Source: Corallium rubrum (Eukaryota > Cnidaria > Anthozoa > Scleralcyonacea > Coralliidae). From it: a stretch of DNA of 64,000 nucleotides. The DNA lies in contig CAXIUP010000161.1 of assembly GCA_964035015.1 (NCBI GenBank), positions 252,001 through 316,000 of the forward strand, read 5' to 3'. Positions 45,785 through 58,784 of this stretch are shown one piece after another. Within the stretch, counting starts at the first letter, position 1, and each line of letters starts with the position of its first letter. The translations under genes and the position numbers were made by a program. The notes under the pieces were generated by a model. The model was given only the letters and a program-made list of their open reading frames with translations, was not told where the DNA came from and made no database searches.

Positions 45785-48590
45785 CATAATAGAATATTGT
45801 GTTACGAGTGTGATACGATTTGTAACGATTCAACTACAGTAATTGGACAAATTGAACAAATCGACGAATGTATAGACCTACTATACTGGCAAATTGGCCA
45901 CAGTGAGTTGTGGTAACATCAAGTAACAAATTTCACAACTGGTACGAGTCGACCAATTGACACAAATGGAAGGACAAGAAATGCGCGAGTGTTTGCATTG
46001 GGCCAGTTCATATATCTGGGTATCAAGTAATGAATTTCACGATTGGTATGACTCGTATCTATTCTATCCAACAGTGTAAGACACGTATGAAAAAACAGCT
46101 TATCTTAACTTTGCCTATGTATAATGAAACCTAACCTAACTTAAGAATCATTGCTCCCCCTGAAAATTTTAGTTTAGTTAAGTAGTCCGGAATGCAGATA
46201 CGTGCATTGTTAATTCTTTTCACCCATTTTTCTCACTTGTTCCCTTTTCTAAGACAAAAGCCTCTAGTATAATTAGTGTTACTATAATTAGTACAAAAGC
46301 CTTTAGTACAATTAGTGTTACTAGTACCTTGGATTTTGAGTGGGAATAAGATTGAAAGCCAGATAACGCTGAAAATGAAGTTAGAACGAGTCATCATAGA
46401 CAACCTATAAAATACAAGCCAAGTAGCACAGCTAAATATATAACATACATATACTGACTTTCTTAGTATAATAGCATAAGGGCACATGGTGCACAGCACT
46501 GCCTCATAAGTAAGTCTGACATGAAAAATAAGTATTTGCAATAAGTATTTGGTTAGGTGACACCTCATATGAGTAGTAAGAGTTGTTCACAATTACTAAC
46601 TAGAAATACATGAATGCAACAACCCCTCGCCCGCTTTTACATAAATTTTTTTAACACCCCCGTTTTAAAATAAGCATCTGATTCCGATTAGTTTTTGTTA
46701 GAATATAACTCCCCTGTCTCATGAATGCAGTTCTTGCAATAGCTCCTGTCATCGAACCAAACTATAGTACAGTAAAATCATACTGTCAAGACGGAGAATA
46801 AAAAACCAACAAATCTTTATTTGAAAATATACAACAGTGGTCAACTACAATAAATGATAAAAAAACTTGTGTCAACATTGTAAAAAAACATTCTGTTTAC
46901 ATGGAGGTAGTCTCCTTCGCAGCTGTCAGTTCGGGTTCGTTCTCACTCCCCCGAACTACTGGCTGCTTACCCGAGCAGCAAATTCCTTTCCAATTGTTGA
47001 CCAATCAGAGTCAGACTTCCAATATGTGGAAGCCTGACCTTCACCTGTGCTTCGACCTTTGTGAGCGAGCCATAAGAAGGTCTGCGAAGGAGACTAGGGC
47101 TGACCGTTTGAGCTGACTATTGCTTATAGTTTAGTAAATAGAATCAATATAAAGATGATGTTGTATTATCTGTGAATTGCAATATGAATACATTACATGT
47201 ACATGAAATAAAGTTAAAATTGCTACTGCCTGGAATATGAAGCTGAATAACATTGAGGTTGCTACTCAGACTGCATTTACACTAGAGCAAAAGTATCTGG
47301 ATTCACATTGTTTTTTATTCCCTCTAGTCTAAATACAGACTATAGTCTCTAGTCTAGTCTGCTCTAGTCAGACTGGCAGACATCCCCATAAACTTTATTA
47401 TCTGCTAGATACATGTCGCGGACACTTGTAGCTTTTTTAAAACTTTTCGCACAGATTTATTTACACGACCAGCAAGAACATATTCATAATTATACCATTC
47501 TTTGTAAATTTTGTAAAGCTCTGAGCTATAGTAAGCGAAATATTAGCTTTCAAGTAAACTAATTCGGGCAGTCGCTTCAGACACTAAAACACCTTAGCTT
47601 TGAACTTTTGTTTACAATCTTAAATTTCTCTTACACTCTTACGCTTTACACTGACTTTCACGCTTATTTGTTTGCATAGGCTCCATGTTAGCCTCCTTCA
47701 CAGATATTCTTATCCCAACTACATTCCATTATCCCTTTGTGTCCATGGACCAATGAAATTACACCATTGTTGTGCTAAATAAAGTTGTCCTGGCTGGTGT
47801 TGTTATGTGTAATTTGTTTAGTCGAATGCTAATATTTTGAAAAGTTTAGCCTAGAACTTCACAAAATTTACAAAGAATATTGTTTTTACTATGTCCTTGC
47901 TGGTTACCAGTGATTTTTTTTTCAGATTTTGCAAGCTTTTAAATGGCTTACTTGTCTGTTTCACAATGACAGAGAAACCAATGTATTAAAGTTAATAACT
48001 CGAAAGCTATAAGTATAATCTTATGAAACTAAAAACAAACCAGTACAGTCAGATTGCCATGAAAGAGTAACAGGCAAAATTTCAGTCAAAAATATGAAAA
48101 AAACAGCAGAAAAAATTGACAAAGTTCATATGGATTGAGTAAAAGAGCAAGGACTTAAACGTCAAAGTCAAAAACACTGAGAAACACCACAGAAAACAAA
48201 TTAACAAATCTATTCAAGGCTTAAGAATACCAGAAATAGGAGAAAAACAAAAATAGGGCCATAGTATAAACAGACTGAGATGAAGCAAAAGGGAAATTTT
48301 TCATTCAAAAATAGGTAACATTGGTGAATGGTCAAGAAAATATAGAAAACATACACGTATTATATATATAGAGTATCATGTCCTAGAAGATTGGCATCTT
48401 CAGCAAAACACAGCAAAAACCCTCAACGTAATAAAATTAATAGTTTAAAACCAGAGATCAAAATGAAGTAAAAATAAAGCATATAATGGGACTGTCACGA
48501 TGAAACAAAAGGGAAACTTTCATTCAAAAATATATTTTCAGTGGTCAAGGAAATATGAAAAACTTATCTTATTAATCTTATATTATTAAT
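45785..48590. other. Unassigned DNA with small repeats
   Basis: A dispersed repeat end lies at 46599-46680 (AACTAGAAATACATGAATGC). A MITE with TAGTCTCCTTCGCAG / CTGCGAAGGAGACTA ends lies at about 46908-47097. The minus-strand ORF 46568-46233 has no recognised domain. The rest is AT-rich. Confidence 0.5.
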
Positions 48591-48594
48591 CAAT

Positions 48595-48707
48595 TTTGTT
48601 GGCCTTCTTTGTTAGAAGTTTTTTACCTTTGGGTTTATCCTTGCCCTTAATTTAAGGGCAAGGATAAACCCAAAGGTAAAAAACTTCTAACAAAGAAGGC
48701 CAACAAA
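48595..48707. repeat. Perfect 113-bp palindrome
   Basis: Arms 48595-48650 and 48652-48707 are exact complements over 56 bp around a single central T (CCCTTAATTTAAGGG at the centre). The G at 48708 is the first mismatch. No TIR-type flank was identified. Confidence 0.9.
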
Positions 48708-48769
48708 GTTAATATTCAAATCACTCAAATATCTGCCCTCGCTTTTTCTACACATATATATGGAAAATG

Positions 48770-49269
48770 GACACCACACCTGTCAAGATTAGCAACCTGG
48801 GTATAGGGCCAAAGGCCCGGAGCTGGTGAGGGATAAAGATACTTTTAAAATACTAAGCAGAAAATTTTCCAGACATCAAGCACAATTTCCCTGGGAAGAC
48901 ATTAAATAGTCGTTCTCACAGCTTAGTAAAATTGAGATACACATCACTAATTTGCTAATTATATAACAGTCACCATGTAAAATCTTGACAGGAAGACATG
49001 TTTGATGTCTGTTTCATTAAATTTTAATAGGAAATGATGCCTTTTTGTATGGGAGTATGCCCTAGCAATGCCTTTACAGTATACGGTCTCCCTGATACAG
49101 AAATCCTGTCCAGATCTTCCCCTGAATTAAGACTAAGAAATGTGCTGTGATGTTACAACCATGTTTGCATAGCCTGGTCTAAACACACTAACTGACTGAT
49201 ATACATTAACATATACATATACATATACATAGATTATACATTACTACTATATATATATATGCAAGGCTG
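48770..49269. other. No recognisable gene
   Basis: Includes AGGGCCAAAGGCCCGGAGCT (48811), related to the block at 58110-58145. Otherwise AT-rich. Confidence 0.45.
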
Positions 49270-49540
49270 TAGGAAGAGGTTCCAGGTTAGCATGGCTTGT
49301 TGAGCACTGAAGGCACAAGAACCCTCAGGGGGTCGGCAGGCATGCCCCACAGAAAATTTTTGATTTTCTCACTCTCTGAAATGCGATTTTCTGCATTTTG
49401 AGGTTGGATATATATATTCCTCTGCACCATGCGTCTGTGCTGACTGGCAGCAGAAAACTTGTGCTTTGACATCGAATTTATAGGGGCTCAGCCCCCTGCT
49501 TCCAGCAAATAGGGGGTGCCATCCCCCTGTGCTTACTACT
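49270..49540. repeat. hAT-end-like repeat fragment
   Basis: GGCATGCCCC followed by AGAAAATTTTTGATTTTCTC and CTCTGAAATGCGATTTTCTG resembles the subterminal region of the hAT element (43765-43835) and 62930-62995. Probably a related non-autonomous copy. Confidence 0.5.
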
Positions 49541-49759
49541 AACAATAGCACTAGTTTCTGTACATGACAGAGTAGTCAGTTCTAGTTGACTAGTTCTAAA
49601 AATCTAGTTTACTTGCAAGTATTTCTAAGCGAAAAGTATTTGTCTGTTTACTTATCTGAAGCTGTCGAACATGAACTTATACTGTAGTTATATATGAGGA
49701 GTCTACCGTTTATAAATATTACCAGGGTTAAGTCACGTTGGCCTGAAAAACAGAGAAAA

Positions 49760-49803
49760 ATCTTCTCGACGTTTCGAGTGAAGGCCCTTCGTCAGGAGAA
49801 ATT
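49760..49803 (-). ncRNA. Hammerhead-like motif (family 2), left end
   Basis: Minus strand: TTCTC, CTGACGA, AGGGCCTTCACTC, GAAA, CGTC, GAGAA. Stem I is 5 bp and stem II is GGG/CTC with one G-T pair. Confidence 0.5.
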
Positions 49804-49995
49804 AGTAAACAACTCACATGTGGTCATGTGTATTTATAGCAGAGCTACAATGGGAATCACGTGAACACATGTAAGCCAATAAAAACAAAGTAAACAAATA
49901 AATTAATATGTAATTTTAGCCTGTGTGCAGGTGCTGACCCAATTTGTGGGTCAGCTACCTGCAAATAGGCAAAGAAACAGGTTATAAATCACTAT

Positions 49996-50802
49996 TTACG
50001 TCATCAGGAAAAGGTTAAGGAAAAGGTGTGGAATATGGTGGTGGAGTGAGCTAAATGAAAGAGAATTGCTCATTGAGGCCGTGAGGGTGAATGGTACCAA
50101 GTTTGTAAATGAGACGCATTTCTTGTTTACGACGAGTATCGTTACAACCTGTAATGGGCTGAATAGCGCAGATTTTAATGTTAGAAAAGGAGTGGTTGGC
50201 ACTGTTGAAGTGCCTGGCAACAGGTTTGTTTTTGCACATTGTTTTTGACATCACGAAGGTGTTCAACAAACCTGTCACCTAAATGTCTTCCAGTTTCTCC
50301 GATGTAAAGCATGGGACATTTACTGCAAGAGATACAGTAAATGAGGTTGGAGGAAACTTGTGCAAGTGAAACTATGGGTTATGTTGAACCTACATTTTGG
50401 AGCCGAAATTGAAATTGAGGAGTCTAAATATTTACAGGTGTTGCACCTACCACGACAGCAAGAGCTGGTACCAACATGTGATACCAAGGCTTGCTGCAGT
50501 GAGCTGTGAACAATGTTTTCCCGGATGTTTTTGCTATGCCGAAAAGATACTAGGGGTTTCTCAGAGAAAATGGAAGATGTTTCTGGATCATTTTTAATGA
50601 GGTCGAAATTACGGCTAATGATGTCCCTTACTCTGAAATTGAAGGGATGAAAAGTGAGAACTAGAGGTACTTTTTCATTAGAAATGGTAGCCAAAGGTTC
50701 GCTTAAGGTGTCTGAATGGGAAATGTTGGAGACCTTGTGTAAGGCAGTGTCTAAGAGGTGGGAAGGATAACCGCGATTAACAAAAAAGTTTCTCATTTCC
50801 AA
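49996..50802 (-). pseudogene. Penelope-like linker and GIY-YIG nuclease (copy 1)
   Basis: Continuation of the RT frame: a Cys-rich CRGRCNTCKYLD segment, then a GIY-YIG domain (CISCSKCPMLYIGETGR and KPVARHFN). Relative to copy 2, a 4-bp insertion near 50355 and a 1-bp insertion near 50233 break the frame. GIY-YIG endonucleases nick target DNA in canonical Penelope elements. Confidence 0.85.
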
Positions 50803-51308
50803 ACATTGGCATTGAAATCGTCGTCTTCACTGCAGAGGCAGCGAAGACGAAGAAATTGAGAGAAAGGAATGGAAGTTTTGGTGTGTTTAGGATGATGAGA
50901 GGAGAAGAGGAGGTAGCTATGAGAGTCAGTGGTCTTGTAAAAGACAGAAGTGCTCAGCTTATTACCATTAATGGAGACAAGAATATCTAAGAACAACACA
51001 CTAGTCTCACTGATCTCGCATGTGAACTGGAGTGCTGGGTGGAAGTCATTAACATAGTCAATGAAGCAAACCAGGTCAGCACGCGAACATGATGCAGTGC
51101 CTAAGCAATCATCAATGAACCAACCATAGTAGTCAGGTAGGAGACCAGTGTACTGTTCAAAGATTTGTTTTTCCACATAACCAACAAATAAGTTGGCATA
51201 GTTAGGGCCCATTTTGGTACCCATGGCTACACCACTAACTTGTTGGTAATGCTCACCATCAAACGAAAAATTGTTGAGGGTGAGCACTAACTCAGCCAGG
51301 TGTAACAA
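50793..51308 (-). pseudogene. Penelope-like RT, C-terminal half (copy 1)
   Basis: The 171-codon frame contains SGVAMGTKMGPNYANLFVGY (RT block with the G-x-M-G-x-x-x-x-P pattern) and the catalytic WFIDD motif (D66-D67), followed by LDILVSING and thumb sequence. It ends in a 1-bp deletion relative to copy 2 (GCCAATG against GCCAAATG near 50806), after which the protein continues in another frame. N-terminal RT blocks are absent, so the RT is non-functional here. Confidence 0.85.
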
Positions 51309-51392
51309 AGTAGTGGTCGATGGCTATGTGTTCACGTGATTCTCATTGTAGCTCTGCTATAAATACGCGTGACCACATGTGAGTTGTTTACT

Positions 51393-51435
51393 AATTTCTC
51401 CTGACGAAGGGCCTTCGCTCGAAACGTCGAGAAGA
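51393..51435 (+). ncRNA. Hammerhead-like motif (family 2), right end
   Basis: Plus strand: TTCTC, CTGACGA, AGGGCCTTCGCTC, GAAA, CGTC, GAGAA; opposite in orientation to the motif at the left end of the same insertion. Confidence 0.5.
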
Positions 51436-51534
51436 TTTTTCTCTGTTTTTCAGGCCAACGTGACTTAACCCTGGTAATATTTGGATTTCAACCGTGGCCG
51501 ACGCTGTCCTAGAAGCCTTCTACCATTTATAAAT

Positions 51535-53373
51535 ACATGTGTTAATAATAATTTTTCAGTTAGAAATATCGAAACATGGCAAGTATATTTCAGAATAAAG
51601 CAGATCACCAGATTAACATAATCCATACGTGTGAGGAAGAAACGACTTCTCGAACGACTTCAATCGAGCTGAAATAGGAGTATTTCCGGAAATCAACATT
51701 AACATAAACAGCTGGGTTCTTGGACTACAGAAGTGAATTCGAATTTTGGTGTTAAATACTATCATAATAATAAAACTTTAAAGCAATTTACTGAGAATCG
51801 AATAGATCGCCCAAATATCGTGAAAACGTTCTCTAATACCTAATTGAATGCTATGATACAATAAATTAAAGCATTAACAATTTGATGTGTACGTACTGTA
51901 TTAGATGACAAGGACGAGCATGTTGTGGTATATACAGTTGCGATGGTATAAAAGCAACTATAAACTCGTTATTTTTCTCAGTTTACAAGTCCATAAGGAA
52001 AAGCAGAATAATTGTGTATGTATAAGTATTGTCACTGGCCGAGAAACTGCTTGTCCGCCACTGAAAGCACAATCATATTTAGACTAGTAGGATAGCAGTC
52101 ACAAAGACAAGTCATACTACGTACCTTCGTTGTTGCAAATTAGCAAAATGTCGTCTTGTAGATACGGTAGTAATCTAGCATGAAAAAGGTATTTCTTCCT
52201 GGTCGGGAACGTTAACACTCACAATCCTTTCGTTTTATATTGCAAACTACTTCCTTAGCACTGGGGCGACTAGGCGGGGAAAATAGACTGAACAATACAG
52301 CGGCATATTTTCTTGAATGCCTGTCTCTTTACGCCCTCTGTCTCCATAGAGACACTGAAATGAGGGCGGAGCGTTTAATAATTATGCAAGCCATGTCAAA
52401 AGGAAGTAAACAAATTGCATCCCGGCAAAAAATTTGTCTTAAAACTTCTAGCTAACTGATTATACCATAATCCTTGAATAAGCGCCCACTCTCTAATAAG
52501 CACCCCCTTTAAAGGGTCAATGCCATACACAGGCTGAGCAATAAAGGTTCATACAGTAAAGGGTTTACAAAGCCACCCAACACGCAAACTTAATCAAATG
52601 TTCAATTGCAGTTGTGTTGTCACTTTTAGCAGTAACTTAATCTATATGTCCTTCAGTAGTCCTTGAAGAGCTTTTGTACGTGTATTATCTCTATATTGCC
52701 AGTCTGCCAGACGCTCTTGTAAAAAAGACAAATTAGTTCTCTTGAAAAGAAATAGTTTCACTTTCGTACCCGCGTATTGGCAGTTCGGTCAACAGGAAAA
52801 AGATTAGTCTGAAAACCAGCCACCGATCTCATTTTGTTCTCACTAGTCGTGAAAAAAGACGTAAAACTCGAACGAATTTTATGGATGACATAGATCTGTT
52901 TTAGGGCAGGGAGAATTTGTGGCATGGGCACTTGGGCATAACTTTGCATATATTTTGGGGCGAGCAGGAAGTAGTTTGGAAAGTATTTAGCCAAAGGTTG
53001 TGTGTATTAACCAGGAAGAAGAAATCGTTAATTTCGACTACCACTGACTGCCAACTAACTAGAACACTCATTTTTCTTATTCGTAACAACGAAGGTATGT
53101 ATAACATGTTTTGTGGCGTAATGGAAGATGAACGGACCTGCAACTGAAGCTTGTTTGAAAGCAAACGTACGGTGTCACTGTTTCGCATTAAACAACTTAA
53201 AAGAAAGCAGACTTGTCCGACTTAAAAGCCGGACAAGTCTGCTTTCTTTCGCCAGTTTCGGGAATTTCGCTGGCCTCAACTGACATTTCCAAAATTGATT
53301 TGAAATTGATCTCAGTACTGAGTACGGTTATTAATATATATTTAAAGAATTCAGGTTTAATAGAATTGGGATT
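51535..53373. other. No recognisable gene
   Basis: Unassigned AT-rich DNA. A 20-bp perfect hairpin with 10-nt loop lies at 53200-53249 (AAAGAAAGCAGACTTGTCCG arm). Confidence 0.45.
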
Positions 53374-54559
53374 TTAAGGCCCTGTTACATGATGCAATTT
53401 TTCATGCAACTTGTCTCGCAATGATGACTCATTCAGCATTGCAGTTGCAAGACAGGGGGTGTTACACGCTGCAAGCTAAGGCGTTTACGCAAATAACAAA
53501 ATATTGCGAGACAAGTTGCTGAAGGGGTGTTACACGGTGCAACACTAAAACAAATTGCTGCAATCATTGCAGAAAGTAGAACCTGATTCTACTTTGTGCA
53601 ACGATTGTTGCAACTTGTCTCACAACGATTTTGACCATTGCACAGTACCCTAGAGGATTTTCCGACGCTCATGGGGGATAACGGGGACACGCGAGGAAGT
53701 CAGGCGGTGAAGTGGGAGGGGCCAACCAGTCTATTTTGCTATCGTCTCGACAGTCTTCTATATATTAGACGACTATAAATTGCTCAAATTTAATAAAACT
53801 GGTTTGATTTTAGTTCGGGCGACGTGACGCTGCCCGATATTCACTATAAACTGTCAAGTTTCACTTTCAAATCCGCCATCTGTTACTTATCATGCAGACA
53901 TTCAGACAGTTATAACTTCCAAACTATGCATTGTTGAACGCTATCTTGTACGTATGTTGTTATAAATTTCATAAGCTTCCCTTTGATGTATGGCTTATGT
54001 TTCTGGGTTATATGGAACTTTTTCAAATGTCCAAAATGTTTACGCATTCTTTCGAATCAATTTGATAAATATTTATTTAACGTCTCACATGAAGTCGGTT
54101 ATAGAATTTCAGATATTTTTTGCCGAACTATCTTGGGCTATATATCAATCAAAGGCAATTGAAAAATGCTACTTCGGGTAGAAATTTCAATTTTCTAGCA
54201 AATTTGTTACAAGAAATGGAGCGAACATAATAGAAACATAATTATAATATTAAACGCAGGAACTTGAACGACTTGAACTACACTTCAAATGAAAGCTTAT
54301 AAATTTCTAACAAGATACTTACAGGATATATTTCAACGATGCTATCTTGTTGGTTGTTATATATATTTTCAATGACGAAGACGTCCCGTCGCTGAATTAA
54401 GCTAAAGTAATTACAGGTAGTCGCTTTGATGCTCGTTGAGCTCGTAACGAGTCAAGATTTTACCCACGCAATCAAAAAAATCCTGACGAGAGAACAAAAG
54501 CATTCCAAAAAAATTAGGGCTGTATATCAACGTGAAGTGAAAGTATAGGCTCCAAAACA

Positions 54560-54565
54560 TAGAGA

Positions 54566-54656
<91 letters not shown>
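54560..54656. repeat. (TA)n microsatellite
   Basis: About 45 TA units directly before the truncated Penelope copy. Similar tracts lie at 56124-56158, 56347-56467 and 56806-56830. Confidence 0.95.
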
Positions 54657-54660
<4 letters not shown>

Positions 54661-54832
54661 AAAGCTTCTAGGAAATACACTGGTTTCCTACCTGACTACT
54701 ATGGTCGGTTCATTGATGATTGCTTAGGCGCTGCATCGATCATGTTCGCGCGCTGACCTGGTTTGCTTCATTAACTATATTAATGACTTCCACCCAGCAC
54801 TCCAGTTCACATGGGAGATCAGTGAGACAAGT

Positions 54833-55775
54833 GTGTCGTTCTTAGATATTCTCGTCTCCATTAATGGTAATAAGCTGAGCACTTCTGTCTTTTACAAGAC
54901 CACTGACTCTCATAGCTACCTCCTCTTCTCCTCTCATCATCCTAAACACACCAAAACTTCCATTCCTTTCTCTCAATTTCTTCGTCTTCGCCGCCTCTGC
55001 AGTGAAGACCACGATTTCAATGCCAAATGTTTGGAAATGAGAAACTGTTTTGTTAATCGCAGTTATCCTTCCCACCTCTTAGACACTGCCTTACACAAGG
55101 TCTCCAACATTCCCCGTTCAGACACCTTAAGCGAACCTTTGGCTACCATTTCTAATGAAAAAGTACCTCTAGTTCTCACTTTTCATCCCTTCAATTTCAA
55201 AGTAAGGGACATCATTAGCCGCAATTTCGACCTCATTAAAAACGACCCAGAAACATCTTCCATTTTCTCTGAGAAACCCCTAGTATCTTTTCGGCATAGC
55301 AAAAACATCCGGGAAAACGTTGTTCACAGCTCACTGCAGCAACATGGTATCACATGTTGGCACCAGCTCTTGCTGTCGTGGTAGGTGCAACACCTGTAAA
55401 TATTTAGACTCCTCAATTTCAATTTCGGCTCCAAAATATAGGTTCAACATAACCCATAGTTTCACTTGCACTTCCTCCAACCTCATTTACTGTATCTCTT
55501 GCAGTAAATGTCCCATGCTTTACATCGGAGAAACTGGAAGACGTTTAGGTGACAGGTTTGTTGAACACCTTCGTGATATCAAAAACAATGTGCAAAACAA
55601 ACCTGTTGCCAGGCACTTCAACAGTGCCAACCACTCCTTTTCTAACATGAAAATCTGCGCCATTCAGCCCATTACAGGTTGTAACGATACTCGTCGTAAA
55701 CAAGAAATGCGTCTCATTTACAAACTTGGTACCATTCACCCTCACGGCCTCAATGAGCGATTCTCTTTCATTTAG
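54833..55775 (+). pseudogene. Penelope-like RT end and GIY-YIG nuclease (copy 2)
   Basis: The frame 54833-55384 covers the RT thumb and linker; a 2-bp deletion (GCAGCAACATGG against GCAGCAAGCCTTGG in copy 1, near 55341) shifts it into 55320-55775. The second frame has CRGRCNTCKYLD, CISCSKCPMLYIGETGR with the GIY-YIG Tyr and Arg, EHLRDIK, and KPVARHFNSANHSF. The nuclease domain looks intact. The catalytic WFIDD of copy 1 is present upstream as RFIDD (about 54705-54719) but out of frame. Confidence 0.85.
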
Positions 55776-56033
55776 CTCACTCCACCACCATATTCCACAC
55801 CCTTTCCTTAACCTTTTTCTGATGATTTAAATAGTAATTTATAACCTGTTTCTTTGCCTATTTGCAGGTACAGTAGCTGACCCACAAATTGGGTCAGCAC
55901 CTGCACACAGGCTAAAATTACATATTAATTTATTTGTTTAGGCCTACTTTGTTTTTATTGGCTTACATGTGTTCACGTGATTCCCATTGTAGCTCTGCTA
56001 TAAATACGCGTGACCACATGTGAGTTGTTTACT

Positions 56034-56076
56034 AATTTCTCCTGACGAAGGGCCTTCGCTCGAAACGTCGAGAAGA
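56034..56076 (+). ncRNA. Hammerhead-like motif (family 2), copy 2
   Basis: The same order as at 51393-51435: TTCTC, CTGACGA, AGGGCCTTCGCTC, GAAA, CGTC, GAGAA. Confidence 0.5.
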
Positions 56077-56118
56077 TTTTTCTCTGTTTTTCAGGCCAAC
56101 GTGACTTAACCCTGGTAA

Positions 56119-56159
<41 letters not shown>

Positions 56160-56225
56160 GTGTGGGTTTTGGTCTACGAAACGCAAAGAGTGCTCGATAA
56201 CATATAGTTAGAGCAAATATAGATT

Positions 56226-56472
<247 letters not shown>

Positions 56473-56702
56473 TTGTGAAATTCATTAACAATTCATGAGT
56501 TTTGCAGCCAATCCAATTTCAGAAATTACGTCACATGTATACCCCTGTAAACCCCATACAAACTAAAACCAAAGATGCTAATTAGTTACAACCACTAGTG
56601 GATGTATACTCTTCTGATACAACCACTAGTGCTTGTAACTAATTAGCAAATTAGCATCTCAATATCCCAAAGGGATTTTTACTATTTATTCATTTCACAA
56701 GT

Positions 56703-56803
56703 TGTTTACAACACTCGCGTCCTTGTTGTATTGAATATACAATCACTCGCCTTCGGCTCGTGATTGTATATTCAATACAACACGGCCGCTCGTGTTGTAA
56801 ACA
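56703..56803. repeat. Foldback element
   Basis: GTTTACAACACTCGCG and GTGTTGTAAAC ends enclose exact inverted TGTATTGAATATACAATCAC arms around CTTCG. Confidence 0.75.
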
Positions 56804-57213
56804 TTATATATATATATATATATATATATAGGAAATCACTGCTGATGACTGCACCTTCTAGACGATGTTTAATATTACACCCGTGTTATTAACCGAGATG
56901 TGCGATAGCCAATGAAACTTATTGTTAAAAAAAGATCCTTCGCTTGACCAATCAACGTCTACGTCCAGATTTTGGAAGTACGGACCCAGACAACCTTTTC
57001 ATTGGCTCGGCGCGATCAGAAAACCAGATGTTTTCCCGCTCGCCCTGCGAATTTACCACCTGGCGTCCTCCCGTATCCCCATTGTCCCTACGAGTTTGGT
57101 AGAACCTCTGGCAACATGTTACACTCATGTAATTTGTGAATATTTTTTTTCGCAACGGCGTTAAGTTGCGAGACAAGTTGCGTGAAAAGTTGCACCGTGT
57201 AACAGGGCCTTTA

Positions 57214-58784
57214 TAGGTTTAGTTAACGGCAGGCTTTGCTGGGATTAGACCATTAATAATATTATTGAAATGATTAAAAATATTTACGAGGAATATTAAA
57301 CCTCCTCCTTTCTGCCGGCCTTGCTCGTGACCAACAAAGTTGTTCAGCCATAATATATAGTAAACAATTACGATATCGTTCAGTGTGACTGTCCTAGCCT
57401 GGCAATAGAGACATACATTTTGTTTCTCAGTGTTCCTAAAATATTGTTACAATTGATCAGCTTGAAGAAATTTATTGCAAATTTCCTGTTATGAATTTGA
57501 TTGTTTTGTGGTTCTTAAATAACCAATAGGAAATACATTGCAGTATTACTGCATTCAAAGCAAGAAGTTGTTCAATGAACTTCGTCAGATAACGGGGACA
57601 CGCGAGGATGCGAGGCCGTAAAGTGGGTAGGGTCAACTCGGGAGGGAGCGGGTTGGCCCCACCCACTCAAATTGAAATTAGGAAGTTTCCAAAAAACTTG
57701 ATCCACATGGCAACCCTAATATTTTTTAGTGACGGATGTTTTTAAGTAAACTGGGTTTATATATTTTTTATCAAAAAGATGTTGCCAATTGAAGTAAAAA
57801 AGGACCAATATCGCGCATTTATTTTAATGCATTTTACATACTGCTCTGAAACATGGCATAATTGCAGTAAACAAGAACTACTATCAAAGCGCAATTCTCA
57901 CTACGATCTTCGAGGATCGAACATACTAGAACTTCCCAAAGTACAAACAGCAACATACGCCGACCAAAATCATGGCGCTACACTGCTGCAACAAACAATT
58001 TTAATTTATATATTTATCAAATTGATACGAAACTTTGACGTAGAATAAATTAAATACTTCACATTATTTATTATATAGAACAAATTTCTGAAACTTTATA
58101 ATCCCCGAGCCGGGCGACGGGCCGAAGGCCCGGAGCCCGGTGAGGGTGCTAATCTCGACACGCGTGGAGCCATTTTACACGCGTGGACAAACGTGATATG
58201 CGAACGAATTTCTGTGATCTGAATATTTATTTATTTGTATATATGTGTGGACGGACCATGCGCGGTTAAGATTGTGGGGCACTAGGGACAATATAGTTCT
58301 TGACAAAAAGATTTGAACTAACAACATAATATATTCTTGACAAAAAGACTTGAGAAAGGAGTTTTTGGGAAACGTATATCACTTTTGAAAGAATAGAAAC
58401 AAATCAACGTCTACGTATAAAGCAAAACAACGTCTTGAGTAGAAGGAAACCTATCAAACCGAAACTCAAAAGGAGGAGAAAGCAAGAGTGAAACTTGAAA
58501 ACCGACGAAGAAATAAGGGCCGGCGAAACGGTTTAAGTTTACGGTAAAAATATAGAGCAGCCGCTCTCAGTAATCACGAACATTTAGTAGCAAAACTGTT
58601 CGAGTTTCCCACTTTCCTTACGTATATCCTATCACTGTTAATTTTGTTTTCTCTTTTGTGTGTCCTTAAAATTTTATCTGTGGCTGCCGTCTTAATATCG
58701 TTTTTCAAATAGTTTTCTTATTGTCAAAACCACTTGTGACTAACGTAGCTTGTCCATAATTTGGCATAAAAATCGGAAAAGGAG
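57214..58784. other. Unassigned DNA
   Basis: 57590-57660 repeats a block at 53670-53735 (GATAACGGGGACACGCGAGG). 58095-58145 is GC-rich (GGGCCGAAGGCCCGGAGCCC), related to 48811. No gene recognised. Confidence 0.45.

Larger units (their letters stand above)
49718..51519 (-). mobile_element. Penelope-like element, copy 1 (family 2)
   Basis: Flanked by near-identical 15-bp direct repeats, CTACCGTTTATAAAT at 49703-49717 and CTACCATTTATAAAT at 51520-51534. RT and GIY-YIG coding sequence is on the minus strand. The two ends carry inverted copies of one terminal block (CACATGTGAGTTGTTTAC, hammerhead-like motif, GGCCAACGTGACTTAACC), the inverted terminal arrangement seen in Penelope-like elements. 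The RT N-terminus is missing and several frameshifts are present. Confidence 0.88.
54676..56125 (+). mobile_element. Penelope-like element, copy 2, 5'-truncated (family 2)
   Basis: Matches copy 1 in inverted orientation from the RT region (TACACTGG..CCTGACTACTATGG) through GIY-YIG and the terminal block to GTAATATT. It begins just after a (TA)n tract, as expected for a 5'-truncated target-primed insertion, and ends in another (TA)n tract. Only one terminal block is present. Confidence 0.85.

Noticed and set aside
46233..46568. Possible secreted or membrane protein gene on the minus strand
   Set aside because: Hydrophobic stretches come from AT-rich DNA; no motif, splice context or homologous copy supports it.
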